Part shown: one piece after another, positions 1 to 9,390 of the stretch
Layout: every line of letters starts with the position of its first letter
How positions within the stretch are numbered: position 1 is the stretch's first letter
From: Symbiodinium natans
Lineage: Eukaryota; Sar; Dinophyceae; Suessiales; Symbiodiniaceae
Direction: 5' to 3'
NCBI GenBank assembly: GCA_905221605.1
Contig: CAJNDS010000158.1
Coordinates: 846,176-910,175 of the forward strand
Length of the DNA stretch: 64,000 nt
Program-made: the position numbers and the translations under genes
Notes under the pieces: model-generated
What the model was told of the DNA's origin: nothing
Databases searched by the model: none
What the model saw: the letters and a program-made list of their open reading frames with translations, nothing else

Positions 1-136
1 GTCTAGGGCTCAGGGTTTTTAGGGACCCCAAACCCTAAACCCTAAACCCTAAACCCTAAACCCTTTGGGGCTTAGGGTTTAAACCCTAAACCTTTGGGGT
101 TTAGGGTTGATGGCTTAGGGCTTGGGGTTTAGGGCT
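1..136. repeat. Telomere-type repeat cluster, both orientations
   Basis: Units of CCCTAAA (about 26-64 and 84-92) are mixed with TTTAGGG-like units on the same strand, with degenerate spacers such as TTTGGGG. Both orientations are present and unique sequence follows, so this is an interstitial block and not a chromosome end. Confidence 0.8.
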
Positions 137-186
137 TAGGGTTGAGTGGGCACTGCATTACATGAGTCTGGATCTTGGTGTCATTG

Positions 187-235
187 TTGGGATGTTCCCC
201 CTTAGTACGAATAGTCCACAATAGGTAAACCCCAA
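187..235. mobile_element. Partial copy of short palindromic element, family B
   Basis: The first 22 bases or so match the terminal inverted repeat of the complete copies at 17561-17678 and 41615-41719 (TTGGGATGTTCCCCCTTA). No matching right end is seen nearby, so the copy is truncated. Confidence 0.5.
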
Positions 236-529
236 TAGCAGACCTTGACTCAAGGATCTGCTCTCCGTTTTCTCCCCGATGGCGGAGCTCACAGCGCGGC
301 TTCTCTTCATGGGCTTCCCCGGTCCAGTGTCTTGGCGTTTCTTTGTGGTCTTCCTGAGCAAGTATAAGGTGCGTAGAAGGAGCAAGGAGCAGGATTTCGA
401 GAAGGTTAGGAGTGAACACAAGAGTGACGGCAAAAAGAACCGGGTCATTTTGAGTGCTGCAGTTTGCACAGGCAGGAGAAGAGGCAAGAACAGACTTCTT
501 CCTAGTGGACTTTGTGTTCTTGTCATCTG

Positions 530-683
530 AGGGTGGTTACATGGTCCCTTGGTATGGGCTCTTAAACGAGACCCTTTTTCTACCCCATACATACCCTAGA
601 CAACCCAAGGGCCCATACATCAGAACCCTTCAATGAAAGGAGGTAAGGGACCACATTAAGAAACCATGTACTGTAACTACCCT
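530..683. mobile_element. MITE-like palindrome, family D copy 1
   Basis: The ends are imperfect inverted repeats (GGGTGGTTACATGGT against the complement of ACCATGTACTGTAACTACCC). The interior contains TATGGGCCCTTGGGTTG-like sequence shared, in the opposite orientation, with 18862-18965. There is no coding capacity. Confidence 0.55.
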
Positions 684-1054
684 AAGATGTCATCTTGAGT
701 TGCATCACGCCAAGGTCTTGGTGACCTTTGTCTCTGCTGCGCGGGCAAAGTACCTGCCAGGGTTCATAAGACACGCCGAACGCAACTCGCCCGCATGGCC
801 TCCTTCAACTACATATGCTGAGCAGCGAAGCCCTACAAAGGACAGGGGACCAGAAGAGGGACTGAGCACAAGAGCTTGAGAGAGCTTGAGTTCGATATCT
901 AGACTTCTGCCCTGCGGACGCAGGTCTTGGCTTTGTGGGGCGGACACTGGTCCTACCACAAAACTCTGAAATTCTGCAAGCCTGTTCCAAGCTGGTGGAC
1001 TCATGCCTCCCGGTTCTGTGACCGGGCCGCACTCCCCGAGACTTGCAGTTGCAG

Positions 1055-1221
1055 GTCCCACTGGATTCAAGAGTGTGTTGTGCAATGTTGGGGCCTCTGC
1101 TGGGCATGTGCTCAGGTCAGTTTTTCCCGAGCTGGCGAAGTACACGCTGCTCGCATTTGCTGCCAAGCTGGGGGTCAGTGTCCTCTATGCTGACCTGGAC
1201 ACATGCATGCAGAATCGCAAG
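1055..1221 (+). CDS. Internal exon, nucleotide-diphospho-sugar glycosyltransferase-like
   Basis: This open segment follows a TTGCAG acceptor and ends at CGCAAG|GTAGC. It encodes a helix (FPELAKYTLLAFAAKLG) running straight into VSVLYADLDT. A lysine-containing helix followed by a hydrophobic strand and a D-x-D is the hallmark of the nucleotide-sugar binding core of GT77/Nucleotid_trans-type enzymes, where the aspartates hold Mn and the sugar nucleotide. That family assignment is inference from motif shape. Exons with the acceptor-side motifs of such an enzyme occur at 8109-9328 on the same strand, so this could be the 5' part of the same gene or a separate fragment. An antisense ORF (705-1166) is also open but has no recognisable motif. 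Start and upstream exons were not found. Confidence 0.5.
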
Positions 1222-2470
1222 GTAGCATATTTGAATGCAGCCAAGTGTAACCGAGACACGTGGCGCAACGGGTAGCTTGGAATGGTTTTATTTGCTGGTC
1301 ATGTGAAAGGAGCACCGCAGACATGTCTCTGACAGGACGTCTACTGGGCCCAAAACCCGTTTCCACTCCTGCCAAGACATGACGACCAGCATGCTGCCGA
1401 TGCAGCTTGCCTGAAGTAGATGGCCACAGCAGAAACAGTACCATACTGTAGGGTTTCTCCATTGTCTTGGCAGTGCCTGTTGACATGAATCGCAGAGACA
1501 TTTGCTACGCACAGAAGTGCGCTTGCGTGCTCGAGCCGTAGTCTTCAACCCCGTCCGCATGTGGAGTTCCGATGCAGGCAATCATGAAGTCTCCACATGC
1601 GCTGGCATAGCGTTGGACAGGTTTACGTGGCCCTCGAGTTCTACTCGAACCAAACTCGTTCAAGTGTGATGCTGGTGCAGTCGAAACTCGGTCACGCCTC
1701 CCATTAGCCTTGCATCCTTGTTGCCCAGCGCGCGCTTGGGGTGCCGTAACTTTGCATCGTCCTTTAGAGAGCACCCCGTGCTTCACATCCAGGATGGAGT
1801 AGCCACAGCCAGCAGGGCCAGCATGTGCATGTTTTTGCTTGCCACTGTTTCGGGTGCAGCGAGCAGTGGCTTCCCTGAACGATTCCAAGGAACAAACGGA
1901 GCCAACGCGCATTTGCGAATATGGCCATTTGGTTGCTGCGATTCCCCTTTGGATCTGCAGACAGCGGCCACTTGGCAGCTCACAAGAATATAATATGTGA
2001 TTATTTGATGATATAAATATATCATTACATATTACATGAGTATATTACTATCTTAGTATTTTGCAACGTTTTCTGCTTTTTGGGTTAGAAAGGGGGTTTG
2101 TTTTCTGTTAGATTGTTACATTACGATATGGGCTCTGTTGTGTATGACCTTTTGCGCAGGGAAGAAATGTGTAGGACAGACGTGCCAGACCCACTTGGGG
2201 CATGGAGCTGAGGGTTTAGGGTTTAGGGTTTGGGGTTCAGGGTTTAGTTTAGGGTACCTATATAATACGATACTTTCGTTTTGTCCGTATTGCATGCCCC
2301 TTCACTGAACACGGTGTTTCAACTTATTATGCTGTTAGGAATTGTGTCGAGTGGCCGCCATGTGTCCAGCGCTTCGCAGTGACTTGACAGCTCTCGGTAC
2401 TGCATGGGGGTCTGGCTTGCTTTCAGTCCAATGGCAAAAGGGTTTAGGGTTTAGGGGGGCTTGACTCCAG
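1222..2470. other. No supported gene
   Basis: Mostly unique sequence. It contains an inverted repeat GCATGTGGAG/CTCCACATGC (about 1557-1601), an AT-rich stretch near 1985-2060, and a short TTTAGGG block at 2211-2250. ORFs here lack protein-like features. Confidence 0.5.
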
Positions 2471-2568
2471 CAAACACTGGCAGGCATCCGACACCTGCTG
2501 GAGCCAGATCGTCCAGGCAGGCTATTTGACGATCTTGCCGATAACATCTTCAAGCTAAGAAATGTCAG
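2471..2568 (+). CDS. Hypothetical internal exon
   Basis: After a TTGACTCCAG acceptor, one frame reads as an amphipathic helical peptide (around GIRHLLEPDRPGRLFDDLAD, then IFKLRNV) and reaches a donor at GTCAG|GT. A second candidate exon with a stop at 2729-2731 follows the AG at 2607-2608, but its best frame is one base out of phase with this one. No family is recognised. It lies between the two groups of glycosyltransferase-like exons and could belong to that gene. Confidence 0.35.
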
Positions 2569-2608
2569 GTTGCTAGGATACTAGTTATTGTTACTAGTTT
2601 CAATCTAG

Positions 2609-2731
2609 GTCAGCCCACAGGGCAACGACTCAAGTGCGACTCCCTTCGGTGAGAACATGTTTTCGAAAGACGGCGATGTTGCGCCGATGTTTCGGGTGAC
2701 TGAGGCTACGTGCCATCTGTGTCATTCTTGA
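2609..2731 (+). CDS. Candidate terminal exon, hypothetical
   Basis: This follows AATCTAG and reads in one frame through ATPFGENMFSKDGDVAPMF to a TGA at 2729-2731. The intron from 2569 would be only 40 nt and the phases do not match cleanly, so the link to 2471-2568 is weak. No family is recognised. Confidence 0.25.
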   Translation, partial: VSPQGNDSSATPFGENMFSKDGDVAPMFRVTEATCHLCHS

Positions 2732-2868
2732 GACCCGATGATTCGCCGGAACACGGACAACTTGATCTTGGCATATTTGATTCGGACAGGGGTGATGCAA
2801 ACAAGCGGTCCATCATGTGTGCACCAATGCCTTCCGAAGAGCCTAAGAACTCCAGAAGGCGGCTATAT

Positions 2869-2963
2869 CGGGGTTTATGAAAATAAGGGATCCTGAATAT
2901 AGAACCCCCAAATACCCTGATAATAATGGCCCCGATAAGGTACCCCCAATATCGTAAGCCCCC
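2869..2963. mobile_element. MITE-like palindrome, family A copy 1
   Basis: The ends are CGGGGTTTATGA and TCGTAAGCCCCC, imperfect inverted repeats shared with copies at 28949, 34772, 43488 and 63684. The interior has AATAAGGTACCCCC, also present in other copies. Confidence 0.65.
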
Positions 2964-3411
2964 ATATGTGTATACTATGGGAAATGGTCAAACAAGGGCG
3001 GTAAAGGAATCAAGATAGATGCCATTTTTGTGTTCGTGTCAGGTTTTGTCCTCTTCGTTATGAGGCGGGTCCCGAATGTACACGAAACCCCCAATGTGTT
3101 GACTAGCCACGTTGTATCACAGGATGTCGTGGGAGATACAGCCAAATAGCCTTACCTGGCGGGAATATGTCCGAACATCCCTTGAGAGCCCTTACTGGTC
3201 CATTATCCTGCGGGTTCTTGATAGTTCTTGCTGGTTTATTTTCGGCTTATGTGTCTCGGCTTTGGGGTGCGTCGTTTATGTATTGCTTTCGCAACGCGAG
3301 ATCCATGCGGAGAACCATTAGAGCTGGTGAAAAGTTGAAACCGCAAAGCATCCTTGAAGATGGATCAGAATCCAGAAAGAAACCTCAAAATTCCGCGCGG
3401 CTGACGCGCTA

Positions 3412-3677
3412 GTATGCGTGTATGTATGTGTGTAGGTACGTACGCAGGTATGTATGTATGTATGCATGTATGTATGTGTGTGTGTGTGTGCATTTGTGTA
3501 TGTGTGTGCGTATGCGTATGTGTGTATGTACATGTATGTATGTATCTGGGTACGTATGTATGTGTGTATGTGTGTATGTATGTATGTATGCATGCATGTA
3601 TGTATGTATGTACATGTAGGTAGGTAGGTATGTATGTATGTGTGTGTGTGTGTGTATGTGTGTATGTGTGTGTGTGT

Positions 3678-3726
<49 letters not shown>

Positions 3727-3797
3727 TGTGTGTATGTGTGTGTGTATGTCTGTATGCATACGTACATACGTAGGTAGGTAGGCATGTATGTATGTAA
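3412..3797 (+). repeat. TG/TATG microsatellite
   Basis: About 390 bases of mixed TGTG and TATG repeats. It ends about 80 bases upstream of the methyltransferase start codon at 3878. Apparent long His/Thr- or Val/Cys-rich ORFs here are translations of the repeat. Confidence 0.95.
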
Positions 3798-3877
3798 CGA
3801 AGTCCTCGGTTCAACGGTGAAACTGAACATGCGCAAAGACTTGTCCCCAGTCCGTGCTGAGCCTCCCGCCATTCCCC

Positions 3878-4972
3878 ATGGTAAGGGCTTCGCTGCTGGC
3901 AGCCATGCTGGCGTTGTCCATGGGCCTCAACGCATTCCTGCTCGGGTACGGGAGGCTTTCGCTGCGGACTTCATGGCGTCCCTGTACTGCGCCTGCACCG
4001 GCTGTTGCTGCGCCAGCTTTGGATGGGCACTGCACGTGCCAGAAGTGCGAAGACCCGCCTCCTTGTCCAGCGCAGGATGGATTGTGGAGTGAACCCGGCA
4101 AGTTTCGGCAGCTGGCCTTCTATGACATGCACACGGTCCTGCCTCAGCTTCAGCTCTTTTTTAAAGAAGTTAACAAGACGAAGCCATACGAGTTCAAGCG
4201 CTATCAGAATCCTGGCAAGCACGGCGATGTGCACAGCCAGTGGGGCCAAGAGTTTCACGTGGCCTCCTACTTGAACTGTTCGAGGAACGGCTTCTTCGTG
4301 GACTTGGCGGCAAACATCGCCATCGACAATTCGAACACGTTGACACTGGAACGCGATTTCGGCTGGCGTGGCATCCTGATTGAGGCCAATCCAAAGTACT
4401 GGTGGGGCCTCCTCCACCGCAATGCGAGCCTCTTCTTGGGGCCTGTGGGTGCTGCAGACGAGCGGGTAACCTTCAATCTGCACGATGAGACATCTGGCAT
4501 CGTGGGGTCGGACTTCGACAGAAAGCCAGGGTCTGGGGGCATCTCCTACACAACAACCTCTTTGGCGAGTGTCCTGAGGCATTTCGGTGCACCACGCCAG
4601 ATCGATTTCTTCTCCCTGGATGTGGAGGGTGCGGAGAGCCTCGTCATGAAGGATTTCCCCTGGGACACATACAACTTCAGCGTGCTGAATGTGGAGAGGC
4701 CGAAGCCTGACCTGCAGCAGTGGCTCGCAGACCACGGGTACATACTGCTGCGATCCAACCCCGGCTGGGACGAAACCTACATCCACCGAAACTTCGAGGC
4801 CGTGAAAGCCAAGTGGACGGGTGAGGGTAACATCGACCTGCCCCTGGGGTGCATGGATCAGCTAGGGTACGAGCATCCCTGGAATACAAAGTGGCCTCCC
4901 CATGGAGGACGCCCTCGTCCGGGTGGGCTGACCCCAAGCAACTACCGGAATCCCCCTAGACCGAAGCGCTAG
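3878..4972 (+). CDS. FkbM-type SAM-dependent methyltransferase, membrane-anchored
   Basis: An uninterrupted 364-codon gene. The ATG at 3878 is chosen because it starts a hydrophobic segment (residues 1-26) that looks like a signal anchor; the open frame extends upstream only to a GTG. The FkbM methyltransferase core follows. FFVDLAAN (residues 139-146) is the SAM-binding glycine/aspartate strand with the usual Gly replaced by Ala. GILIEANP (165-172) is the acidic strand binding the SAM ribose, and SLDVEGAE (246-253) is the characteristic post-core motif. Four N-glycosylation sequons suit a Golgi or secretory location. Known FkbM members O-methylate sugars or polyketides; the substrate here is unknown. 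Absence of introns contrasts with neighbouring genes and could mean retroposition. A long antisense ORF (3971-4786) is a shadow. Confidence 0.85.
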   Translation: MVRASLLAAMLALSMGLNAFLLGYGRLSLRTSWRPCTAPAPAVAAPALDGHCTCQKCEDPPPCPAQDGLWSEPGKFRQLAFYDMHTVLPQLQLFFKEVNKTKPYEFKRYQNPGKHGDVHSQWGQEFHVASYLNCSRNGFFVDLAANIAIDNSNTLTLERDFGWRGILIEANPKYWWGLLHRNASLFLGPVGAADERVTFNLHDETSGIVGSDFDRKPGSGGISYTTTSLASVLRHFGAPRQIDFFSLDVEGAESLVMKDFPWDTYNFSVLNVERPKPDLQQWLADHGYILLRSNPGWDETYIHRNFEAVKAKWTGEGNIDLPLGCMDQLGYEHPWNTKWPPHGGRPRPGGLTPSNYRNPPRPKR

Positions 4973-5333
4973 CCGCTAGCAAGAGAGACGCAGCTGTGGC
5001 ATCACAGGACTGTCAGCTATTCTGCGGCCAGGAGCAGGTTGGCGCTTATTTGCACTTCGCGATATGTCATGCCTGCTGTTGGCCTCTTGAAATTCGAAAA
5101 TAGAGGTGATCTAGTCGCTGCTGAAGCCCTTGGACACCAAGCCAAGCGCAGCATGAAGCCTTTCTCGGAGCAGGTGACTCCAAACCTGTGCCCTAGACTT
5201 GGGCATTTGCGGTGAAAGAAGGTGGACCCCACAACTGGGGGGCGGGAGGGGAAGGTTCGGCCGTACCTTGAATACTATTACGTAGTGAGATAGTTCGTAT
5301 ATGTCGTGAGGGCCTGCCCACTTCTATGATTCT

Positions 5334-5757
5334 GTGAGACAGTCCAAGTCTCCCGATGAGGAGAACCAGTTCGTCACGTTGGATGGCTGGTATGGGAACA
5401 TGGACTCGGTGGTGGCCCTGGAGTTTGGAGCCATGTACACTGAGCCGTCGAAGCTCCAGTTGCCGCTTCCTCGCACAGGCTTCAAGCCAAGCATCCTTAC
5501 GTCGCAACTCACTACATTGATCAGAGGACTAAAGGAGGGGCCCTTATAAGTGACCTTAGACTTTCTAAGGTATAAATAGGGGTTACCCCTTAAATTGAGC
5601 CTTTTCCCTATGTGGGCCGAAGAATGTGCCAACGGCCCATCGAGGCTGGATGCTGTGTACACGGCCTCTGGCAGCGAGTCTGCAAATGCCCGCCGGCTGA
5701 TTCTCAGTGCGCAGAAGCAACTCGACTCAGCTGAGTTAGTGGCGAGTCCACTTGCAG
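5334..5757 (+). CDS. Hypothetical ORF interrupted by a short palindromic element
   Basis: Two protein-like open segments lie in the same frame: 5334-5520 (with VTLDGWYGNMDSVVALEFG) and about 5600-5757 (with SANARRLILSAQKQLDSAEL). They are separated by roughly 70 bases of palindromic low-GC sequence that contains the only stops. The simplest reading is one exon split by an insertion, or two exons with the element as intron. The antisense strand is also open over the whole interval (5324-5791), so the coding strand is not certain. No family is recognised. Confidence 0.3.
5530..5600. mobile_element. Short palindromic insertion
   Basis: The segment contains GGGGCCCTTATAAGTG near its left end and TAAATAGGGGTTACCCC near its right end, with an internal CTTAGACTTTCTAAGG stem. 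Its style matches the other MITE-like elements here, but no second copy was found. Confidence 0.35.
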
Positions 5758-5759
5758 TT

Positions 5760-7113
5760 AGCCCCGGTACGAGGCCGAACTTAAGTGTCATAGGATGTCA
5801 AAAGAACATGAACACCTCCAAAACAAAGTACATTGTGCACTTTGTTTCAAGTGCTCTTTGTGGTGTGTTGTTCTATCGAAGTTGTGTTGTGTCCTTTGCG
5901 GAATTTAAGTCTCCATGAATCATTGCACGAGTGAGGCAAATGTCCCCAAAGCGCCCGATGGAGATTATGCAAGATGACATGGATGGACCGCGGCAACAGA
6001 AGGTGCCATCAAATGATTCCCAGAAGCACTTATTCCCAGAGGACCCCACACCACATCACAATGACAATGAGAGAACCGAATCCCAATCTCAAATGGAGAA
6101 ACGCGAGGTGCGAATCGTGCATCTCAACTTCGCCGATGGTTGCTGCGAGACTGAGCAGGCCAAGTCATCCAGCACGGCGCTTCAGTTTGGTGCAGCTCGA
6201 CTGACAAGTTGCAAGCTGCATGCTTTTCGGGGGGAGTTAGGTGTCCGGTTCTCTTATCAAGATTCCTTACCCTTCATGGTGTTGCTGGCTGCCGATGGCT
6301 TCTGGGCATAATCAAAAACTAGCTGATCCCGCGTCAGGCAAACGAGTCACGGGCTTTGAGGGGAGACTTTCTGACGGCCGATTTCCGTGAGCGCAACGCA
6401 CACTTGCTCAACTGGGTGCGTGGCGGCTGAGCAGCACGAAATGCACGCGGTGCAAGCAGCTGGAGTTAAGGGTAAGTGGCTCCTTCGTTCGCTCGCAAGA
6501 CCTGGCATGTTGCAAATCTAAGCATTCTAAAGCTGAACGCTATGGTGCGAACTGGAAGGCCACGATCTCACTTCTGGAAAGACACCATCCGGCAAAGTAG
6601 GCTATTACGTCACTTGGCTGTTTCTGAAATATCCCAGATTTAGATTCAGCTTTTGCTTTAAGTCCTGGAGTGGCGAGCTGGTGTTGGGATATTCTTTCGG
6701 GGGGTTGTTCTGGGACCTGAAATTAGGAATCGACTGGGATGCGTGCCGTTCAACTTGTTCAACGCCCTCTAGATGCATCTCATCAGGTTTGGAAACCCTT
6801 CGTTGTACTGGAGACCTTGAAAGATCCAGCAATTCACTGGAACGACATTGCCCCTCGCTCTGCATTAAGGAGCTTTTGAGTCGAAAGGTGGCTCGACCTG
6901 TAGGTCTTGCCTGCTTGTCCTCCCATCGCTGGACCCTAAACTCTAAACCCTAAACCCTAAAATAATAAGCTCGCCCGAAAAGGAGTGAAGGGTTGTTTAA
7001 AAAAAAAACCTAAACCCTAAACCCTAAACCACACATCCTTAAACCCCCACGCTCGCTGAGGTGCTTTGGACTGATGCCGGGGTGCACTTCATCAGCGAGC
7101 CTCTCGCCTGCAG
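5760..7113. other. No supported gene
   Basis: A few ORFs (for example 5931-6311 plus strand) have no convincing motif. A CCCTAAA block with an A-tract lies at 6932-7030, just before the candidate exon at 7114. Confidence 0.45.
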
Positions 7114-7197
7114 GTGGTCCCAGAGGTGTTTTCGGCCCTGGCCAAGTCATGGTTGTTTCATAGATACATCACCCAAAAGCATGATCATCAACGATTG
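7114..7197 (+). CDS. Candidate 28-codon internal exon, possibly of the glycosyltransferase gene
   Basis: This is bounded by a CTGCAG acceptor and a TTG|GTGTGG donor, is exactly 84 nt, and encodes VVPEVFSALAKSWLF followed by a charged tail. It lies one kilobase upstream of the glycosyltransferase-like exons on the same strand and is phase 0 on both sides. No independent motif is recognised. Confidence 0.35.
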
Positions 7198-8108
7198 GTG
7201 TGGGTACTTGTTACTGGGTCCCTTGTTGCTGGGTCCCTCACCCTGGCTTTCCAGCCATGCACTGCCAGCAGTAGTTTTGCGTCTGCTCGACGCGCTGGGC
7301 GCCGACCGCACTGGAGTCGGCGTATCAGAGATTATCAGGCCTTGCCCCTGACGAGCCTGAGCTGTTCCTGTTCCCGCCCAGTCTCGACTATTCCCGGCGG
7401 AGCGGCAGGTTAAGTGTCAGCTAGGCGGGTGGCAAAGACGTCAAAGATGTGTTGTCGCTTGAAACGTACACAGCTTCTTTGCACAAGGCTGAGGCCACTG
7501 GTGGAGCGCTACTTGGCGGAGTCGGATGTCTCTGAGCCTTGGGCCGGAGAATGATAGAGCCTGCATCTCTCTGACACCGATTCGTGCTTTTGGTCAGAGC
7601 TACACGTCACTTCCATGGTCATGTGTGGCCACGCATGGTCGGATGGCGAGCTTCAGGCGACACAGACTCCGATGATGGAAGGCGACGTGACCAAACGTGA
7701 CGCTCAGACTCCTCTGGCGTGCAAAAGCAAAGTAGCAGTGAAACATATGCATAGGTACATACACATATATGTACATGTCAAGGTAACACGCACAATTTGA
7801 TTGTGCTCGACATAAGATGGTGATCCATGCTGCCCTTGTCAGAGGACAACGACATAGGTAGTTTGGGGGGGGCCATGCCCTGCGAAATTCAACCAGACGA
7901 ATCATCCTTGGTCAATGTTTTATGAGGGCGGGGTTTCGGCGACATTCATGATGGGTTACCCAGATTAACATGAAACGCTTACCCAGACCTTACATCTGCA
8001 CCCCTTTGCACTTGTAAGGTACCCTAAACCCGAAAAAACAAAAGCGGCCCTAAACCCTAAAAGCACAGCCAACCTCTTAGTCTAGCATCCAGAAATGCTA
8101 CCCTGCAG

Positions 8109-8301
8109 TGCAGCGTGTCTGCTTGGCGGTTGGCAACAAAAGCCCTCAAAGGGCTGCTCTCGGGAGGGTACACACCGCCGGTCTCGAGTCGAAATCCTGA
8201 GGATGCCTTCATCCTACTGGATGCGGATTTTGTTCCTCGGCAGCAGTGCATTGTTGGGGGTTCTGGATCTAGGGCTTTAAGGCTGTACGTTGTTGAGCTT
8301 G
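8109..8301 (+). CDS. Glycosyltransferase-like exon with D-x-D motif
   Basis: The exon runs from a CCCTGCAG acceptor to a strong donor, CTTG|GTAAGTG. It encodes a lysine/leucine helix, then NPEDAFILLDADFVP. A hydrophobic strand ending in D-A-D-F-V-P closely resembles the metal-binding D-x-D strand of Golgi glycosyltransferases of the LARGE/GT49 or nucleotide-sugar transferase type. The exon leaves one base over, which matches the two-base start of the next exon at 8715. Together with that exon and 9248-9328 it forms the catalytic part of a probable glycosyltransferase acting in the secretory pathway. Donor sugar and acceptor cannot be read from the sequence. Confidence 0.55.
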
Positions 8302-8376
8302 GTAAGTGCGCCCTTGCCGCAGGGTCGCCTTCGACAACTTAGTGGTCCAACGGCGTTCACTGGGGTTTAACACTCT

Positions 8377-8425
8377 TCGAACAAGTAGGGCCGCCTTTCC
8401 CTCGAACAAGTAGGGCCGCCTTTCC
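8377..8425. repeat. 25-bp tandem duplication
   Basis: TCGAACAAGTAGGGCCGCCT and its flank occur twice at a 25-base spacing (8377 and 8402) inside the intron after the 8109-8301 exon. Confidence 0.8.
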
Positions 8426-8639
8426 CGGCCGGGTGTAGGATCGAATCCAAGGACAGCATCCACCGAACCAACCAGATGGCCACAGGAGTAGCCCCAAGAT
8501 TTATTTTAAACTAATTTCATGTCACGCAACCTACCACAAAGCTGCAGGCCCTTCGTTCTGCATCGGTTTGCATGGTCAGTTCCGGTTCTGGGCCATGGCG
8601 AGGCACCAATAAACATGTTTGGGTTGAAAGGTCCTTATG

Positions 8640-8711
8640 CCCAAAACCTAAACCCGAAACACTAAACCCTAAACCCTAAACCCTAACCCTAAACCCTAAA
8701 CCCTAAACCCG
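8640..8711 (-). repeat. CCCTAAA array abutting a 3' splice site
   Basis: About nine CCCTAAA units, some imperfect, end within about four bases of the GCAG acceptor of the exon at 8715. The array is inverted relative to the one at 8858-8975. Confidence 0.9.
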
Positions 8712-8714
8712 CAG

Positions 8715-8828
8715 GAATCATCCTGGTGCGGAAGACGCCGTTGGCAATTCGCTTCATGGAGCGCTGGCTGCGCGCCTGCGAGGACGAGCGCATCATCGCG
8801 GAAACGCCATCGGCCCACGGAAGCAAAG
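8715..8828 (+). CDS. Glycosyltransferase-like exon, acceptor-side motif
   Basis: The exon follows CCGCAG and ends at AAAG|GTTAC. It completes a glycine codon with the last base of 8109-8301 and encodes IILVRKTPLAIRFMERWL followed by an acidic stretch. The pattern of a small-residue strand, an arginine and a helix containing the E-x-W pair is typical of the second half of nucleotide-diphospho-sugar transferase domains, after the D-x-D strand. The following join to 9248 keeps frame only if splicing uses the extra G of an AG|G acceptor. The exon is tightly bracketed by inverted telomere-type arrays. Confidence 0.6.
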
Positions 8829-8857
8829 GTTACATTTGCTTTTTTTGTTTTTTTTTA

Positions 8858-8975
8858 GGTTTAGGGTTTAGGGTTTAGGGTATAGGGTTTAGGGTTTAGG
8901 GTTTAGGGTATAGGGTATAGGGTTTAGGGTTTAGGGTATAGGGTTTAGGGTATAGGGTTTAGGGTATAGGGTAGA
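8858..8975 (+). repeat. TTTAGGG array just after a 5' splice site
   Basis: About sixteen TTTAGGG/TATAGGG units begin about 30 bases after the donor of the exon at 8715-8828. The TATAGGG variant alternates irregularly. Confidence 0.95.
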
Positions 8976-9247
8976 GAATGCCTATTTTATGTTATGTGAT
9001 ATGGTATTATATTGGCACATGAGATTGTAGTCTTGTGTTGTTTTATTATTGTCTGATTGTATTATAGAATAACTCGTACTATTGTATTATTGAACTCTTA
9101 CATCATTACATCATTATATTCATGCATGCATAACAAACAACTCATTTTATATTTTGGCGTTGAGGTGTTTGGCTTGCCGCTGCTTCTTGAGTGCTATGGC
9201 TGCTAGGCCGGGTGCAAGCAGAACTCACACGATTGCTTGCACTCAGG

Positions 9248-9328
9248 CACTTGGATACCCCGACTATCCGAACTTCAGACATCACAATGACGACCAATCT
9301 GCTTTTTCATTGCTGTTCAAGATCCTTG
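9248..9328 (+). CDS. Glycosyltransferase-like exon with H-N-D-D-Q-S motif
   Basis: The exon follows CACTCAGG and ends at CCTTG|GTGAGC. It encodes YPDYPNFRHHNDDQSAF and then a leucine/lysine helix. An aspartate-glutamine-serine motif after an aromatic-rich loop is the conserved C-terminal feature of many nucleotide-sugar glycosyltransferases. In-frame joining with 8715-8828 requires one G fewer than plain GT-AG, that is, use of the repeated G at the AGG acceptor. If the donor is skipped, the frame runs to a TGA at 9388-9390. Confidence 0.55.
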
Positions 9329-9390
9329 GTGAGCGGTCGGTGCTGGCAGATTTCCCCAGATTTCACAACCGACACCTGACAACCCATTGA

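Noticed and set aside
1-136. Possible chromosome end
   Set aside because: Both orientations of the telomere unit occur and similar blocks lie throughout the window, so it is interstitial.
705-1166. Minus-strand 153-codon ORF overlapping the glycosyltransferase-like exon
   Set aside because: It begins with TTG, has no motif, and the plus-strand frame shows a clear D-x-D glycosyltransferase pattern with splice borders.
3112-3321. 69-codon plus-strand ORF with a hydrophobic stretch
   Set aside because: It starts from a non-ATG codon, has no splice or family support, and lies between a MITE and a microsatellite.
3318-3872. His/Thr-rich minus-strand ORFs
   Set aside because: Pure translations of the TG/TATG microsatellite.
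3971-4786. 271-codon minus-strand ORF
   Set aside because: Shadow of the FkbM-type gene on the opposite strand.
8430-8460. tRNA-like T-arm (GGATCGAATCC)
   Set aside because: No matching acceptor stem, anticodon arm or D-arm could be drawn around it.
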